A stretch of DNA of 64,000 nucleotides from Membranipora membranacea (GCA_914767715.1 OU612067.1:29300162-29364161); one strand, 5' to 3'; positions 1 to 11,814 are shown, counted from the first letter of the stretch. Notes: generated by a model from the letters alone, not told the origin. Translations and numbers: made by a program.

Positions 1-883
1 TTTCTTCATCAGTCTTTCATCAATAATCTTGGGCCGAAATATGTCGTTGTACGTCTTTGTGTATAATTCTTTCTCCTTTGCTGTTTCACTGAATTAATGT
101 TAAAAACTCAAGATTAATTAGTGGCATAAAAATCGCTTAACTGGATTTCAACACAAGAGCGAGAGGTAGAACAATGTTCAAACAAAAGATGTTTCTATCT
201 CCAATCACATGTTGGAGTGAAATTAAACGCTTAAACAAAAATTCTGTGGAACATATTATTTGTATTACAAGCAAGCAGATATATAATAGAAAAGCAGGGG
301 GGGGCGGGATTCGCTTTTGGTAACCGCGATGTAAACAGCTTAGACCTATGGCATCACCATACCACATATTATAGTAGCAGTCTTTCCTTACCAAAGTACA
401 GGGGCGTATATTCTAAAAATTTCACTCACTGACTTTTTAGGCGTGGCGGGGAGGGTGTGGGTGTGTGTAAATACACCGGGCTTTTGATTGGCTTGTCCAG
501 CTCAAGGTCAAAAGTCAAACTATGTATGTACCGTAATTCCTCACTTATAAGACACCCCCCTTGTGAAAAGTAAATGCTCCAGTTATAAAGCACCCATTTG
601 AAAAAAAATCTGAATTTTGGTTTACGGATATCCGTGGTCCGTGATTGCTAATATACGCCACTGCCAAAGTACATGCATGCAAGTAATAAGTAGACGGGGC
701 AAGTAACTGTAAGCTATGCTTGAATGTCAGCTATTTTAAGCATGCGTGAAATGGTGAACATTTCCTTCGACAGACACTTTACACCTCTAGGGTATTCAAA
801 TCATCAAATTATTTCTTTTGACAATCAAAAATGCAATCACCCATTACAAATGTCAACAACAATCATAATATGACTTGACTCAC
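1..883. other. Non-coding or unresolved left edge
   Basis: I see no convincing exon here. The minus-strand gene at 884-1936 ends its third exon with a splice donor at 883-882, so further exons are expected to lower coordinates, here or beyond the window edge. I could not identify them. A short poly-G tract lies near 297-304. Confidence 0.4.
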
Positions 884-1936
884 GCTGTGACCTTCTCATA
901 AGTGTCTCTAGTAAAGTTTCTGAAGCAGCGTCTGTGGTAGTGTACCTCTCGTGCAACACAGTCTGAGGTATAGCCAATAAGTCTTAGTATTCGATGGTCA
1001 GCTTTAGCACTGGCACAAGCCCTCAGTTTACCTGTAACATAATTTATGTTTGATACGAAGGATATCTCTTTGTTTCATTTGTTTTGATATGTTGCTGCTG
1101 TTTAGTAAGTGCGCTCCTGACATAACAAATACAAACATATTCAAAACTTAACTCGACATGTATTAAAAACATAATTGCTACTAAAGTCTTCTTCCAGCCT
1201 CACCTCCATCTCCTGCCTTTGAAAGCTGATCGCGCTTACCCATCACCCACTTGTCCTTCTGCTCACAAATCACACAAATCTGAGGCAACACCAAACCGTC
1301 AGGGATACCGGCTGAAACACGAGTGGTCTTCTTGGCAGGGGCCTACAGAAAATATCCATTAACCAATCAAATAGCTACATCAAACACTCAGACAGGTTGG
1401 TCATAGATATAGGAAAACTACCTTGCTCATATTAGATGTAGGAAAAAAATTCAAACACACAGCATCGACCATGACCATTGATAAGACAAGATGATGATTT
1501 CTATTCAGTTCATCACATCAGGGATCACATCAAGGAGTAACTCCTAGATCACTCCAATCAAAACAAACATTAGATTAAGCAAGGAGTGATAAACATATGG
1601 TTCCTGCCCTTTTACTCCTCAGTTTGTTTCATAGTAACTTACCTGGCTATCATCATCAGCAGCTTTCCTTTTCTGAGCTCTACATAGGACTAATTTATTA
1701 CAAAAGCGATCAACACATCTTTTGTGACAGACAATACCCTCTCTATAGTCAATGTTTTGTAATACTTGAGCTGCCAGATCATTATATTGATGATCCTCAA
1801 CCTCTTGCCAGCGCTTTGCATATTCTACAATAGTAGTCCATCTTCTCTGGGTTACAGGAATAACAAATTCAGTGCTGTCCTCATACCAGTGCAGCACACA
1901 TGCCTCCATTTCCTCCATTTTTGTAAACAATACCAT
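884..1936 (-). CDS. Uncharacterised Cys/His-rich protein, three exons, 3' end missing
   Basis: Three minus-strand exons join in frame. Exon 1 is 1936-1643 (98 codons, donor GTAAGT, phase 0), exon 2 is 1342-1204 (acceptor TTCTGTAG, donor GTGAGG, phase 1), and exon 3 is 1031-884 (acceptor TGTTACAG, donor GTGAGT, phase 2). The joined protein starts MVLFTKMEEMEACVLHW. It has an HKRC motif in exon 1, a CVIC pair in exon 2, and DHRILRLI followed by REVHYHRRCFRNFTR in exon 3. The spaced Cys and His residues suggest metal binding. My recollection is that similar HxxC...F(T/C) proteins recur as uncharacterised or transposon-linked families in invertebrate genomes; this is not proven here. The start is the first ATG of the open frame. 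The missing 3' exons leave open whether this is a live gene or part of a mobile element. Confidence 0.6.
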
Positions 1937-2403
1937 GCAACCTCGGTTTTCTATTGCAATAATAGAGGTTTTCTCACGTGATTGCTAGGGTTTCCCACAA
2001 TATTTGATAGTTTTCTAATGTCAACATTTTGGGTCCCTAAAAGGGGCCCCCAGCTCTGTTGTAAGATGCAATAAGTTGTCCCCTCCCAGAAGGAAAGAGC
2101 ACAATTCCAAAGGTGAACTGACGCCTAATTACACCTCCCTGATTACACTAATTGGACGGCTACAATGGAAAATCTTGCTGTGACACGGCAGTTTTCATTC
2201 ATTTGCTTCCCTTGATCTCATACTCTCTTACAATTTATGCCATGGGACTTCAACCGAGAACACTAACGCAATAATTGTCAGCTATACAAAACTGACATTT
2301 ATGTTATATTATTATACCGCTCGATGATTGCAATAATGGAGAGATCTATTGCCGGCTCAATCCTATCTTGGCCTGCCACTTAACCAAAATAAGTCCTTGT
2401 AGA

Positions 2404-2796
2404 CAGTGGTGGAAATGGGCCTATACGGGCCTATACGGGCCTATACGGTGTATAGGAAGTTCACATCAATGCCTATGCACCTTCAATAAGTGTATAGGCA
2501 CTTATAACCTATCACTGCTGTGCACTTTGTATGCTTGGATAAGTTTGTTTATGTTGTATTTTAGGGTTTGTTTACTTTTACTTTACTGTTTGCTTCAGTC
2601 CAGTCAAAACATGTTCTTGGATTTAGGCTCAAGAAGTCAAAAGGATACACCAGAAACACTGTAGTTAGGGCACAATTATAAAAAAAAATTCACAGATCCA
2701 TTCCGCACCCCCCCCCCCCCCCGTTAAGTCGCTCAGCGGGGGATTGATCTCAATGTTTGGTGTATAGGCACTTAATAATTTCCATATCCACCACTG
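2404..2796. mobile_element. Short non-autonomous hAT-like element (MITE)
   Basis: The ends are inverted: CAGTGGTGGAAATGG on the left and the complement of CAGTGGTGGATATGG on the right, one mismatch in 15. The flanks are an imperfect 8-bp target duplication, CTTGTAGA (2396-2403) and CTTATAGA (2797-2804). An 8-bp duplication with CAG-starting termini is typical of the hAT superfamily. The interior carries three tandem copies of GGGCCTATAC (2417-2446), a poly-C run near 2708-2722 and no transposase. Confidence 0.75.
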
Positions 2797-2804
2797 CTTA
2801 TAGA

Positions 2805-4430
2805 TGTGTACAGTATGTAAACAGCGCAATCCTATTAGCTGGTATCTCGCAGTTGGTAAAAACCAGGTGGCATCGGTACATTGAAATATACGAAAAATCA
2901 CATTCATGCTTAGTTCAGCTTGTGTAATATATTGATTTATATAGCATGCTCATAGTACAATCACTATTAGACCACCCATGGGCTGGCAGATTTTTACCAA
3001 GTATCACATAGAGCGGATAGCAGATTTGGATCACCAATCTCTATATACCACCTCGGTAGTGGATGATAGTGCGCTGTCATAATATAGCAGATTTTCAGAT
3101 TAGTCTCCTCATTCTCTGTACCACCTCAGGAGTGGAAGATATAATAGTATCACTATTATAGAAGAATGGCCAATACCTCACAACCCAGGAAAACGTGGGC
3201 ATTAGGAAAATCTGTTTCATAGCTGAAATTCTTTTTCTGCAAATTTGAAAAGGCGGAAAATAGCCTGTATCAACTAATGGGTATTAACCAGCGTGCCAGT
3301 CACAGTTAACTTCAAGGGCAACTAGGGTTTCAAACAACTTCTCATTGATTAATAGCAGATTGTACCTTCTGCATAGGGAAAAAGACAAAATTTATCCATC
3401 GATCATGGAAACGATTCATCCAGATAGATATGTATTCTCCTGTGCGCCCATCTGCCTCCAGCATGCGACATCTACGCCCAGCTTTGTCAAATTTTGCAAT
3501 ACAGGGAATTGTATGTACGGATGAGATACCTTTGCGTAGGTTACAGAGCCCACACTTTATACTTCTCTCCTTTATCTGGCAGAGTTGTTACCAGCAGTAA
3601 AGGTCTTGCTATACAAGCCAAGGAAATCTGTATAGTTGTCTTCCCACGCCATGTGTGGGCATGGACCCAATTGCTACACACTCACTACCCATACCTTGTT
3701 GCTAATAGATGCTAAGTAGCTGCCCAATAAGCAATGACCAATCCAATGTGCTTTTTAGTGGCACATATGGGTACACTGACCAAACATTCCGAGAAACGCA
3801 GTGATTAATGAAAAATCCAGCCATTGCTGTAAATGTTGTTTCAATGGTTTTGCACAGGTCGGCCTCAGATGTGTATTGATGCAAGTGGCCCGTCATCGGG
3901 TGATTTGTCATGTGATGCTGATGATTGAAAGAAAATTCAAAAGAAAAAAGAAAGTCATGTGGGGTGGATTTGACGTTATTGCTAATCTAACCGAGCTGAT
4001 GAACAACACTGTGCAACAGTTAGCATAAACACATTTAGATGTATTACGGTAATCCTAACTATAGCAACCCTAACTATGTATCACGTTGTTAGATAGTGCT
4101 GGCGTCAGGGGTCAGTAAACTGTGTTGTAGTTTATGTTTAAGAGTAATAACCTAAATACTCTATAAATAGACTATTAGCCCTTGATCTGACAGTTTAAAA
4201 GACTAGAAAGTAAAATTCTTGTCATGTCTTACAGACAAAACAAATTTGTGGCGGTGAAAATTTCTCATCATTTGTCATCAAGTTTCCAAACTATTTACAC
4301 CTCAGCTAAGAGCAATCAGGTATACGGTAAGTGTATTTTTCTACAAATTTCATTACAGTGCATACACATATACCAATCTAGGAGGAACAAAATTCACTTG
4401 ATTTTCTTGTTTATTTATTGTTTGTTTTAT
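2805..4430. other. Unassigned sequence with one weak exon candidate
   Basis: An imperfect direct repeat of roughly 100 bp lies at about 2975-3150, with the phrase 'accacctc(g/a)g(t/g)agtgga' in both copies. A minus-strand stretch at 3575-3366 is open for 70 codons between AG and GT signals, but no family is recognised. Nothing else can be supported. Confidence 0.3.
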
Positions 4431-4439
4431 TTCATGTTT

Positions 4440-4770
4440 TACCCCCCCCTCCCACCTTCCCTGTTACCTGATCAGTCAGTTGGTTATTATATAACAAGAT
4501 GCCTACAGAAATGTAAAAGCAATGAAGGAACCTTGCTACACGATTGATTTGTTTTAATATATTTGTATTTTGTTTAAACAGGAGGTGGTCTTGATGAGGT
4601 ACAGATGATGCCAAGTCTAGTTGCAGATTTACAGATCTGGGATGGTGCGGCTAGTAATGATGAGGTGTCAAGAATAGGGAAACCTGATTAGTTTTGATGA
4701 GTTTGAGATTGTCGTTACACATAAAATGGAGAAATGTAGTGCATTTGTGTGTAACGGTTGGTATGAAGTA
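4440..4770 (+). pseudogene. Pentraxin-like relic: decayed last exon (copy A)
   Basis: The stretch from 4582, after acceptor AAACAG, reads GGGLDEVQMMPSLVADLQIWD, aligning with the last exon of the intact gene ending at 20536 (GGGLDTAQMMPGLVADFQIWD). A short deletion after 'SNDEVSRI' removes the 'TECGEKGN' part and shifts the frame into a stop, and no other pentraxin exon lies upstream. About 140 bp of the preceding intron (from 4440) and the 3' flank to about 5640 also match the intact copy's surroundings. This is therefore a truncated segmental duplicate, not a processed copy. Confidence 0.85.
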
Positions 4771-5640
4771 TGAAGTCTCATGATTACTCCATAGTCTTTG
4801 CTGCAGAATGGAACTTATAGTATCAATTATAAAGGTTAGAATCTGCAGTGAGTTGTGAGATTTTCAAATGATTTGCTAGTTTGTCTCAGATCAGAATGAC
4901 ACAATATCAATCATTGAACAAACAATATTAATAATTCTCCTCATTTTCCTGTTTCAGATTTCTACGATGGCTAGCTGAGAGTCAACATGAGAAACTTAAA
5001 TACAAGAATTTTAAAAATCCTAGAAATTCAAAACTTTAATGTAATATCTCTTTGCTAAAAACAAACGGTCATTACGCAAATTCACAAACCCGACAATCGG
5101 TCTGTTTCATTTTCTTCTCTTTGCAAATCAGATTGATATGAAAAGCTATGACTGATATTTTTATGCCTTACAAAAAATAAAATTTGCATTATTCTAATAT
5201 TTTGTCTTCCTTGATCTTTCCTTTACAGAAGTTTAAGAATTTGTTTTTCTTGAGAGTTGTCCACTTACTTTGACATATAGAATAACTCTACTCAAGAGGA
5301 ATGCCTTCCATTCAGCAAAGGTATGAAATTAAATCTTACAAAAATTACACAGCCTCATTTCTCAATTTATCTTCTTATCACGGGCAAGTCCCATTGTCGC
5401 TTATAATAATGAAGCTTATTTCTAATGACGTTATCTCATCATTTCCACCTATGAGTAAATTTCATTATCCTCATATAGGAGAGGTTTTAGCATTAGGTTA
5501 GCTTTCAACTTGTTTTGCTAACGATTGACCGAGTTTCTCCTCGTAGTACCATCAGGTTCTGATCAAATTTATCTGTGGTTGCCAATCAAGGTTGTTGTGT
5601 GGCATACACAGTAACATGAATACTTCATACTAGATGCAGA
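4771..5640 (+). repeat. Pentraxin downstream-flank duplicate (copy A)
   Basis: This stretch resembles 20537-21870 downstream of the intact pentraxin gene. Both contain 'tagctgagagtcaac(a/g)tgagaaa', 'ggaatgccttc', and 'tttctcct(c/g)gtagtaccatcag' in the same order. The copies differ by indels. It ends where LINE-derived sequence begins near 5640. Confidence 0.75.
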
Positions 5641-6480
5641 ATGTTTGATCTCATGATAGATGCAGAGGTGAGGGATGGTTTACTCTCTATCCTCATATCG
5701 CTCTTATGCTCTGGTAGAATGCCTTGCGTGTCATTGAAGTCAGCCAGTTTATGTAGTTCGGTCCCACCATCGGTTCTTTAGCTCCCTGCATAGATTTTGA
5801 AGTCCTTTGTATGCTTGTTTATATTTGACAGTGGTAGATCAGGAGCTTTCTGATCCATATTCATTCCTGGTCTTTATCAGGTCAACCAGTTTGTTGTCGT
5901 TCTCATCAACTCAGTCTTTATGTTTGACGGTTGATGTAGGTTTTTTGTGATGGCAAGCTGGTTTATAGAGCACATAGCATGGTGCAATTTCTCCATTGCT
6001 GTTAGCTCTACCGCTTAATAATTTTCTTTGTATTTTTGGCCATATGTGATGGACTGGTGATGGACTGATCCTACTCTGGCGTTGATGTCTCATAGCATAA
6101 TTACTTTGTCTGCATTCAGAATATTTTAGAACTTGTCAATGTTTTATGTGGGTTTGTCACATAGACCCACTTAAGATAGCACAGTACCTTTTGTTCTTCA
6201 GTGGTAGTTGTAGATATGATTCTAGTGTTTACTGCTTTGGGCTCCTCATCCATCTGGTAAACTATGATTTTACTGATTTTGACAACTCCACCAGCCTGCC
6301 ATCCGTTCATTGAATGATTTTTCGCGCCAAAATATGGTGTATCCTGCAGCTTCTTCCCTTATATTATCATAGCTTGGGAACTTCACCTCACTAATCGCAG
6401 AAACATCAATTTGTTAGCACTTTTTCGTTCTGGACTTCAAGCTTCTGACCTGTCTAGCATAGTGCTGACATTCAATTTTC
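5640..6480 (-). mobile_element. LINE remnant: endonuclease and linker region
   Basis: Read on the minus strand, the block contains a decayed start of an APE-type endonuclease (VRTMLDRSEA near 6470-6420), 'SGRANSNGEI' (about 6015-5985), and a linker with 'YKQAYKGLQNLCRELKNRWW' near 5830-5770 followed by 'KLADFNDTQGFYQSI' near 5745-5700. These segments are typical of the region between endonuclease and reverse transcriptase in LINE proteins. Stops and frameshifts are frequent. The same segment, also ending near a pentraxin flank, is at 43.06-43.96 kb on the other strand. Confidence 0.7.
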
Positions 6481-6499
6481 TTTTTCTGTTTTTGGAATT

Positions 6500-6840
6500 T
6501 TGAGAGATAAGTTGACTATATCAGTAATCACAGGTGCTATTTGGTCAGCACGGAGTCTTAATGCTTGTGGTATCAGACCATCAGGTCCAGCACCCTTTCT
6601 AGAGTTGAGGTGTTTGAGCAGTTTCAGTTCTGAATTTTGATCTATTGTGCAAGGAGTAGATAAATTTACATAAGCAGAGCGTTGAGGCTAAGTATTTGGT
6701 TTCTGAAATCTGGCACTTTGTCAGGTTGGAAGTTTTATCTGGTTGTGACTTGCCGTTATTTGTAGGTTTTTAATGTAATTCCAAGCATTTGCAGGATCAC
6801 TTTCTACATTTTGTTGAGTTTTTAAGGATTTTTTTCTTTG
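6500..6840 (-). mobile_element. LINE remnant: N-terminal reverse-transcriptase region
   Basis: The minus strand reads 'LLKHLNSRKGAGPDGLIPQAL' followed by 'RADQIAPVITDIVNLSLKIPKT', the conserved block at the start of non-LTR reverse transcriptases (K-GPD-I-P). Upstream, 'DPANAWNYIKNLQ' matches the linker before it. The copy is interrupted by stops and lacks the catalytic core. In the minus direction it precedes the endonuclease fragment at 6480-5640, the reverse of normal LINE order, so it is a separate or rearranged insertion. Confidence 0.7.
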
Positions 6841-7595
6841 GCTTTTTTATTGAGACTTGCTTTTTGAGTTTATGATATGGGTTAGAACAAGCAGCAACCA
6901 AGAAAGAACCTCTACATCTACTACATAATTAATTTGCACTTGAGTGGGGCAGCATATTGATCTGAGACTAATGCATTGACTTTTACTTTGAATATTGAAG
7001 CACAGCAGAGTTGTATTTTAGGTTTCCTATTTACTGAACTGACCTGATATCCAATGAGGATGGTAGTTGTAGGGAAAAAGCTTCTTAGCAATCAAAAATA
7101 TAATCCCACGGTCCAACATCAATTTGTGTCTGTGGTTCATCATCTTGAGGGTGCGCAGTCAATTTGTTTATTATTAATGTCAATCGTTATGCGGGTTTCT
7201 TATCCGTAGTGATCTGGCCCATTGCAGGCCTATAGTTTTAGGGGAAGCAGGGGCGCTCTGCCTCCCCTAGAATGCTTAACAGAGTGGCCTAAAAAACGCT
7301 ATAATTGAATATTGCATGTCAGAATCAGCTCACTTGGGACTTCAATTTGCTATTGAATTCATTAAAACGCTTTGGAGGCTGAGGATTAACCACAGGAAGA
7401 GCTCCCAATACCCGTCCTGGTGTTACTTCACACCCTCAAAGATTTCTGCCTCCCCTTCTATTTTTCGTAAACTACTGCCCTGCATTGTATGTGGGTTGGG
7501 TGCCTACCCTTAGCCTTTGTCCTCATGCATGCATGATTTTGGCTCGACCAATCACACCGGGATCAGTCCAGCGGGTTGGGAAACAGATGACCTGC
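6841..7595. other. Non-coding, nothing identified
   Basis: No supported exon. The stretch around 7230-7500 looks repeat-like ('gcgctctgcctcccctag') but I cannot name it. Confidence 0.4.
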
Positions 7596-7687
7596 GGCCA
7601 GTTTTTTTTTTTGTTCGTATTTTGCTATAAATAAACATTGTAAATTAAGAGAAATAAATGTTCAAAGAAGGTAAATAAAAGCATGGG

Positions 7688-10300
7688 TCAGCCAGATAGT
7701 CTGTGACTAGAGTGGCGGCCGACCCTCCAACTAATTACAAAAAAACACCACATGAACATCATGAAAAGCCCAGACAAAACATGCCCACCGTACCCGCTAT
7801 CCACCGCACGCCCAGAGACGCCCCGCCAGCCCAACTGTGAGATCGCACCCTGGCCCCGTCCAAACTCCCAAAAGGTACTTGTTGACCTCTCTTCTCGATT
7901 GTTGTTGGTCTTAATAATTTTAAGTTTGTTCGATCTAGTGTTGTACTCATGGTTTGTTTTCATATCTAAAATATCTTGAATTGAATATGATTTTAATAAA
8001 AGTTTTAAAGTTCTGTATTCAAAAAGCATTTGCAATGGCATGATTTTAAGCTTTTCAAAATGACTAGAAATGTGACCTTCTGGTCCAATTCCCTTAATGA
8101 TTCGGAGAGCATTTTTTTGTAGAGTCTGTATTGGTCGTAGTTAGCTATCACTTGCGTGGCCCCAGAACTCTAATCCGTATATCAAATGAGGATAGAAATA
8201 GCTGTAATATATGTCAACCATTGACTTTTGGTCAATGGCTGGACGGAGTGCTCGCATCATCATCATAGTGAAATTTAATTTCTTTTTTTGGCTTTTAAAA
8301 TGCTCATGGAAAGTTATGCTGGAGTCTAACTCAAGTCCTAAAGATTTGGTGGTTCCTTTTTCTTTTAAAATAGGGTTCCCGAATTCGAGCTTGTAATCTT
8401 CAGGGTTAAACATTTTGTTTGGGGCTTTAAAAAGGACTTGAAAGGTTTTCACATAGTTTATAACAAGACGGTTGGTGATACACCATTCATTAATCAAAGG
8501 TAAATTTCTTTTCATAACTTCAGGTTCAGTACTAAAGATATTTGTATCATCAGCAAAAAGTATATAATTTAGATCAGGTGCTGCATTTACAAGGTCATTA
8601 ATATAAATTAAAAATAAAAGTGGCCCGAGAACTGAACCCTGGGGAACACCAATCTTGACTGGCAATAAACCTGACTCAACATCATTTACCAAGACAAACT
8701 GGTTTCTGTTTAAAAGATAATTTTCTAAAAGTCGACAAGAGGGAGAGGAAAATCCGAAAAATTTGAGTTTACTGGTAAGAATACCATGATTTATTGTATC
8801 AAAAGCTTTTGAAAAATCTAAAAAGACAACCTGGGTGATGCCTCTATCATTGAAATTGTTGTAAAGTTGTTCGATTATAACATTGATTGCGTCAGTTGTA
8901 CTGCGCTTTGATCTAAAGCCAAATTGGTAATTTGTGAGTAAATTTTTGCACTCCAGATATTCTCTGATTTGCATTGAAAGGAGTTTTTCTAAAACTTTCG
9001 ATGTCAAATTAAAAATTGAAATGGGTCTGTAATTATGACATCTAGTTTTATCTTCCTTTTTAAAAAGTGGCTTCACACGAGCAATTTTTAAGCAGTCTGG
9101 GAAAATCGAGGTTTTTATCATCAGGTTGGCTAAGTAGGTTATAAGTGGTGCCAGGGTTAGTTTATTATCTTTTAGAGCTTGCATTGGTATTCCATCAGGT
9201 CCTGTAGCTTTCTTATTGGAGAAGCTATCAAATATTTTAAGAGTAACAGCAGTCTCAATTTCAGTGAAAGAAAATTCAGCTGCAAAAGCATTATCAATTT
9301 TAGGAAAATATTTTAAAAATTTGGTTGCAGTGGGTGGAAGATTTTCTGCTAGATTAGTACCAACATTGATAAAGAAATCATTAAAATTATCAGCTAAGGA
9401 AATGCTCTGATCACCATCATGTCCAAGACACTGGCACTAATTTTGTTGCTTGCATCATCAACACATGAGCTTAGTTTTTCAATGAAAAGTTTAAAGGCTG
9501 TGTTGGTGTCAGATATTTCTGTAATGGGGGACCAATTTTGTCGCTGTATAATTTCTTGTAATAACACATAATTTGTTTTAGCTATGTTCATTGGTGAGGG
9601 ATTTTTGTTAAAATTATGGCTGTGCTTTTTGTAAACAAAGGATGCAAACACCGGCTTATGATCTGAAATGTCAAAATCTAGAGTGCACGACTTTATGGGC
9701 CGATTTGAATTTTTAACAATAATGTGATCTAAAATACTTATTTTGGTTTCGCCGATTCTTGCTGTGGATTGAATAAGATTATAAAACATTGACTTTGAAT
9801 CAACTCGCTATAGTCGTCTGAAGCTGAGTCCAGATAATTTTCTGGATTTGAATCAATATTGATGTCACCAACAACAAGTGAGTTCGAGGGGAGAGTGGGC
9901 AAAACCAGAGATAAATCCCCAAGAAAAGCCGCCGAAGACCCCGAGGGCGCCCGGTAGACAGCGAGCACAGTGCACACATCCCGCCCAGACTCACCAATCC
10001 GTGCCTCGCAACCAGCCAAAGGGATGTCCGTCACACTAGCCTCAAACATCTGACTCACATAAATAGCAATGCCACCTCCATTTCGGTTGGATCTGGAATT
10101 GGAAAACAAATTATAACCATCGATATAATACTGAGGTAGAAATGTATCACATGAGAACCATGTCTCTGATAAAATGATGCAGGAAAACTTTGTATTCAGG
10201 GATGCTAGAAACAATTCAAACTGTCCCATTTTCTGACTTGGCTACGTATGTTCAAATGAAGTACCGATAAGGTCTGGTAACTGATTTCTAGCTTTTCATT
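7688..10300 (-). pseudogene. LINE ORF2: endonuclease and reverse transcriptase, frame-broken
   Basis: Reading down the minus strand: an APE-type endonuclease with ILSETWF and GGGIAIYVS (10229-9738), its C-terminal part with DHIIVKN and SDHKPVF (9789-9394), then reverse transcriptase with ATGPDGIP just upstream of 9184, DFSKAFDTINH, GVPQGSVLGPLLFLIYIND and the catalytic FADD (9184-8141). After one in-frame TAA at about 8141 the same frame continues with LQKNALRIIKG and the 'EYNTRS' tail to about 7688. Frameshifts sit near 10235, 9785 and 9395. The protein would provide target-site nicking and reverse transcription. No active product is expected from this copy. Confidence 0.88.
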
Positions 10301-10426
10301 TACTTTACATGGTAAAATATTAGCAAAATGCTCTACAAAAAATGATTCTTCTAGTTCAGGCACACTGACCATTTGGTTATGGTTATAAAAAGAAAGACTA
10401 AAAAAATATAAATTGGAGTATCATTT

Positions 10427-11300
10427 TTACTTTAGTTTGTCTAGCGTTGTTTCACCAACAATTTTAATGAGGTCAGACGACTTCTCCTTACACGTGAATA
10501 CTTGATTGTGGTAGGTCCATGTATATTTGTAATGCAGTTCAGCGCGATTCTGTCTTGCTAGGTAGAACAGTTTTTGCTCAGCCGGGTTTAAATACTCATT
10601 GATGAATATTTTGGATTTGGTTGACATACCCAGGCTGTCAGTTGTGATGCTGTTGTGACCAATCTGCTTACGTCCATCATAGAAGTCATCTCTTGAAGCT
10701 AGCGATTCGAATCAAATGAATATGGAGGAGGTTGTGGTAGGGTTGTTTACTTTTACGCGGTAGACTGAATCAATCTCATTTCTAGCAAAGTTGTCGACCT
10801 TCATCAGTTCAGCCAGCTTCTCCATGAGCAGTGTCAGGATCTCAGCAGTTGTAAGGGGTATTCCCGTTATCCTCAATTGTTTCAGGTTACGATCTTGTTG
10901 AAGATTATTCACCTGCTGCCGCATCTCGTCGTCCTGTTGTACCTTTCACCGCACTTGCCTCCGTTTCCTTCATCTTCTCCGTTTTAATGGCTGCAAGTTC
11001 TGTTTTCAATGACATGATCTCGTCACCATAGAAGTTAAGGCACTTTTCCATCTCGGTCTGCTTATCTTCAGTTTCTTTCTGTTTTCTCTCGATGGTATCA
11101 ATTCTATTCAGCACCTTTAGTAGATTTTCAGAGATGTTGTTGAATCTTTCTTCCATAAAGGCTTTATTAGCATGGAGTTTTTCTATCATCTTCTGCATCT
11201 GATCGAGACGCAAGGCAGTGGGGGTTTGATGTTGCTCCTCGTGAGTTTGCTGTAGTACGTCTATGTGACATGATGGAAGGGATGTTGGGCCAGGGGACAT
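10427..11300 (-). pseudogene. LINE ORF1: coiled-coil RNA-binding protein, frame-broken
   Basis: The first segment (11300-10905) starts MSPGPTSLPSCHIDVLQQ and has a long charged heptad region (KLHANKAFMEERFNNI to LKTELAAIKTEK), a likely coiled coil. After a frameshift near 10940 the frame reads LKQLRITGIPLTTAEILTLL, the R-x-TGIP start of an RRM-like domain. After a second frameshift it continues FINEYLNPAEQKLFYLARQ and YKYTWTYHNQVFTCKE to a stop at 10427. This architecture matches ORF1 proteins that coat LINE RNA. It lies directly upstream of ORF2, in the usual order. Confidence 0.75.
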
Positions 11301-11372
11301 AAAGATCTAACCGACGCAGTCACGGCTAACCTTAGGCATACGCCCGTAGGTTCACTTGTGCGCCAAATTAGC

Positions 11373-11814
11373 AGTATGTATAGCTTTATAATATCCTTTA
11401 TTGTTATTGTAATATGGATTTTCCAGTAATAAGTTGTTGTGGTGATGTGTAATAGAGTATGAAGAATTATCCTGTGTGAAATAATAATAATAGTTGCGCC
11501 CAAGATCAGTGTATGCAACCAAAGTTTAAAAAAGTAATATGGGATATCCGAGGCAAAGGTCAGTGTAATAATTTTTATCATCAATTGTTTATTTGTCAAT
11601 GTGAAATTAACTTTCAGACTTGTCTGCAGAGTTATTATGTATTAATTTGTATTGTTGTCTGTTTTATTTTTTGTATTACAGTGTGTTTCAATCTACAGGT
11701 TTCACAGTATGATGATTTAACCAAAATAGAAATAGATAAAAGGCAAGTTAAAATCATCTTGTCGATCCGATGCACACCTCATCCCATAACAACGGAGTTT
11801 CTAATAAAACTCTA
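11373..11814. other. Non-coding, possible decayed exon
   Basis: A 40-codon open stretch follows 'ctacag' at 11693-11698 (VSQYDDLTKIEIDKRQVKII, continuing) and runs into the repeat at 11815. No homology is recognised and I do not call it a gene. Confidence 0.3.

Larger units (their letters stand above)
7599..11372 (-). mobile_element. Nearly full-length non-LTR retrotransposon (CR1/L2/Jockey-like group)
   Basis: The element runs on the minus strand from about 11372 (approximate 5' end) to a poly-A tail seen as poly-T at 7599-7611. It carries an ORF1 with coiled coil and nucleic-acid-binding segments, then an ORF2 with endonuclease and reverse transcriptase. Both ORFs are broken by a few frameshifts and a stop, so it is inactive as sequenced, but the small number of lesions points to a fairly recent insertion. 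I could not find a clear target duplication. Clade placement needs phylogeny; the poly-A tail and the domain order fit the CR1/L2/Jockey side of the LINE tree. Confidence 0.85.

Noticed and set aside
7752-7979. Plus-strand frame MNIMKSPDKTCPPY...
   Set aside because: It is the antisense of the LINE ORF2 C-terminus.
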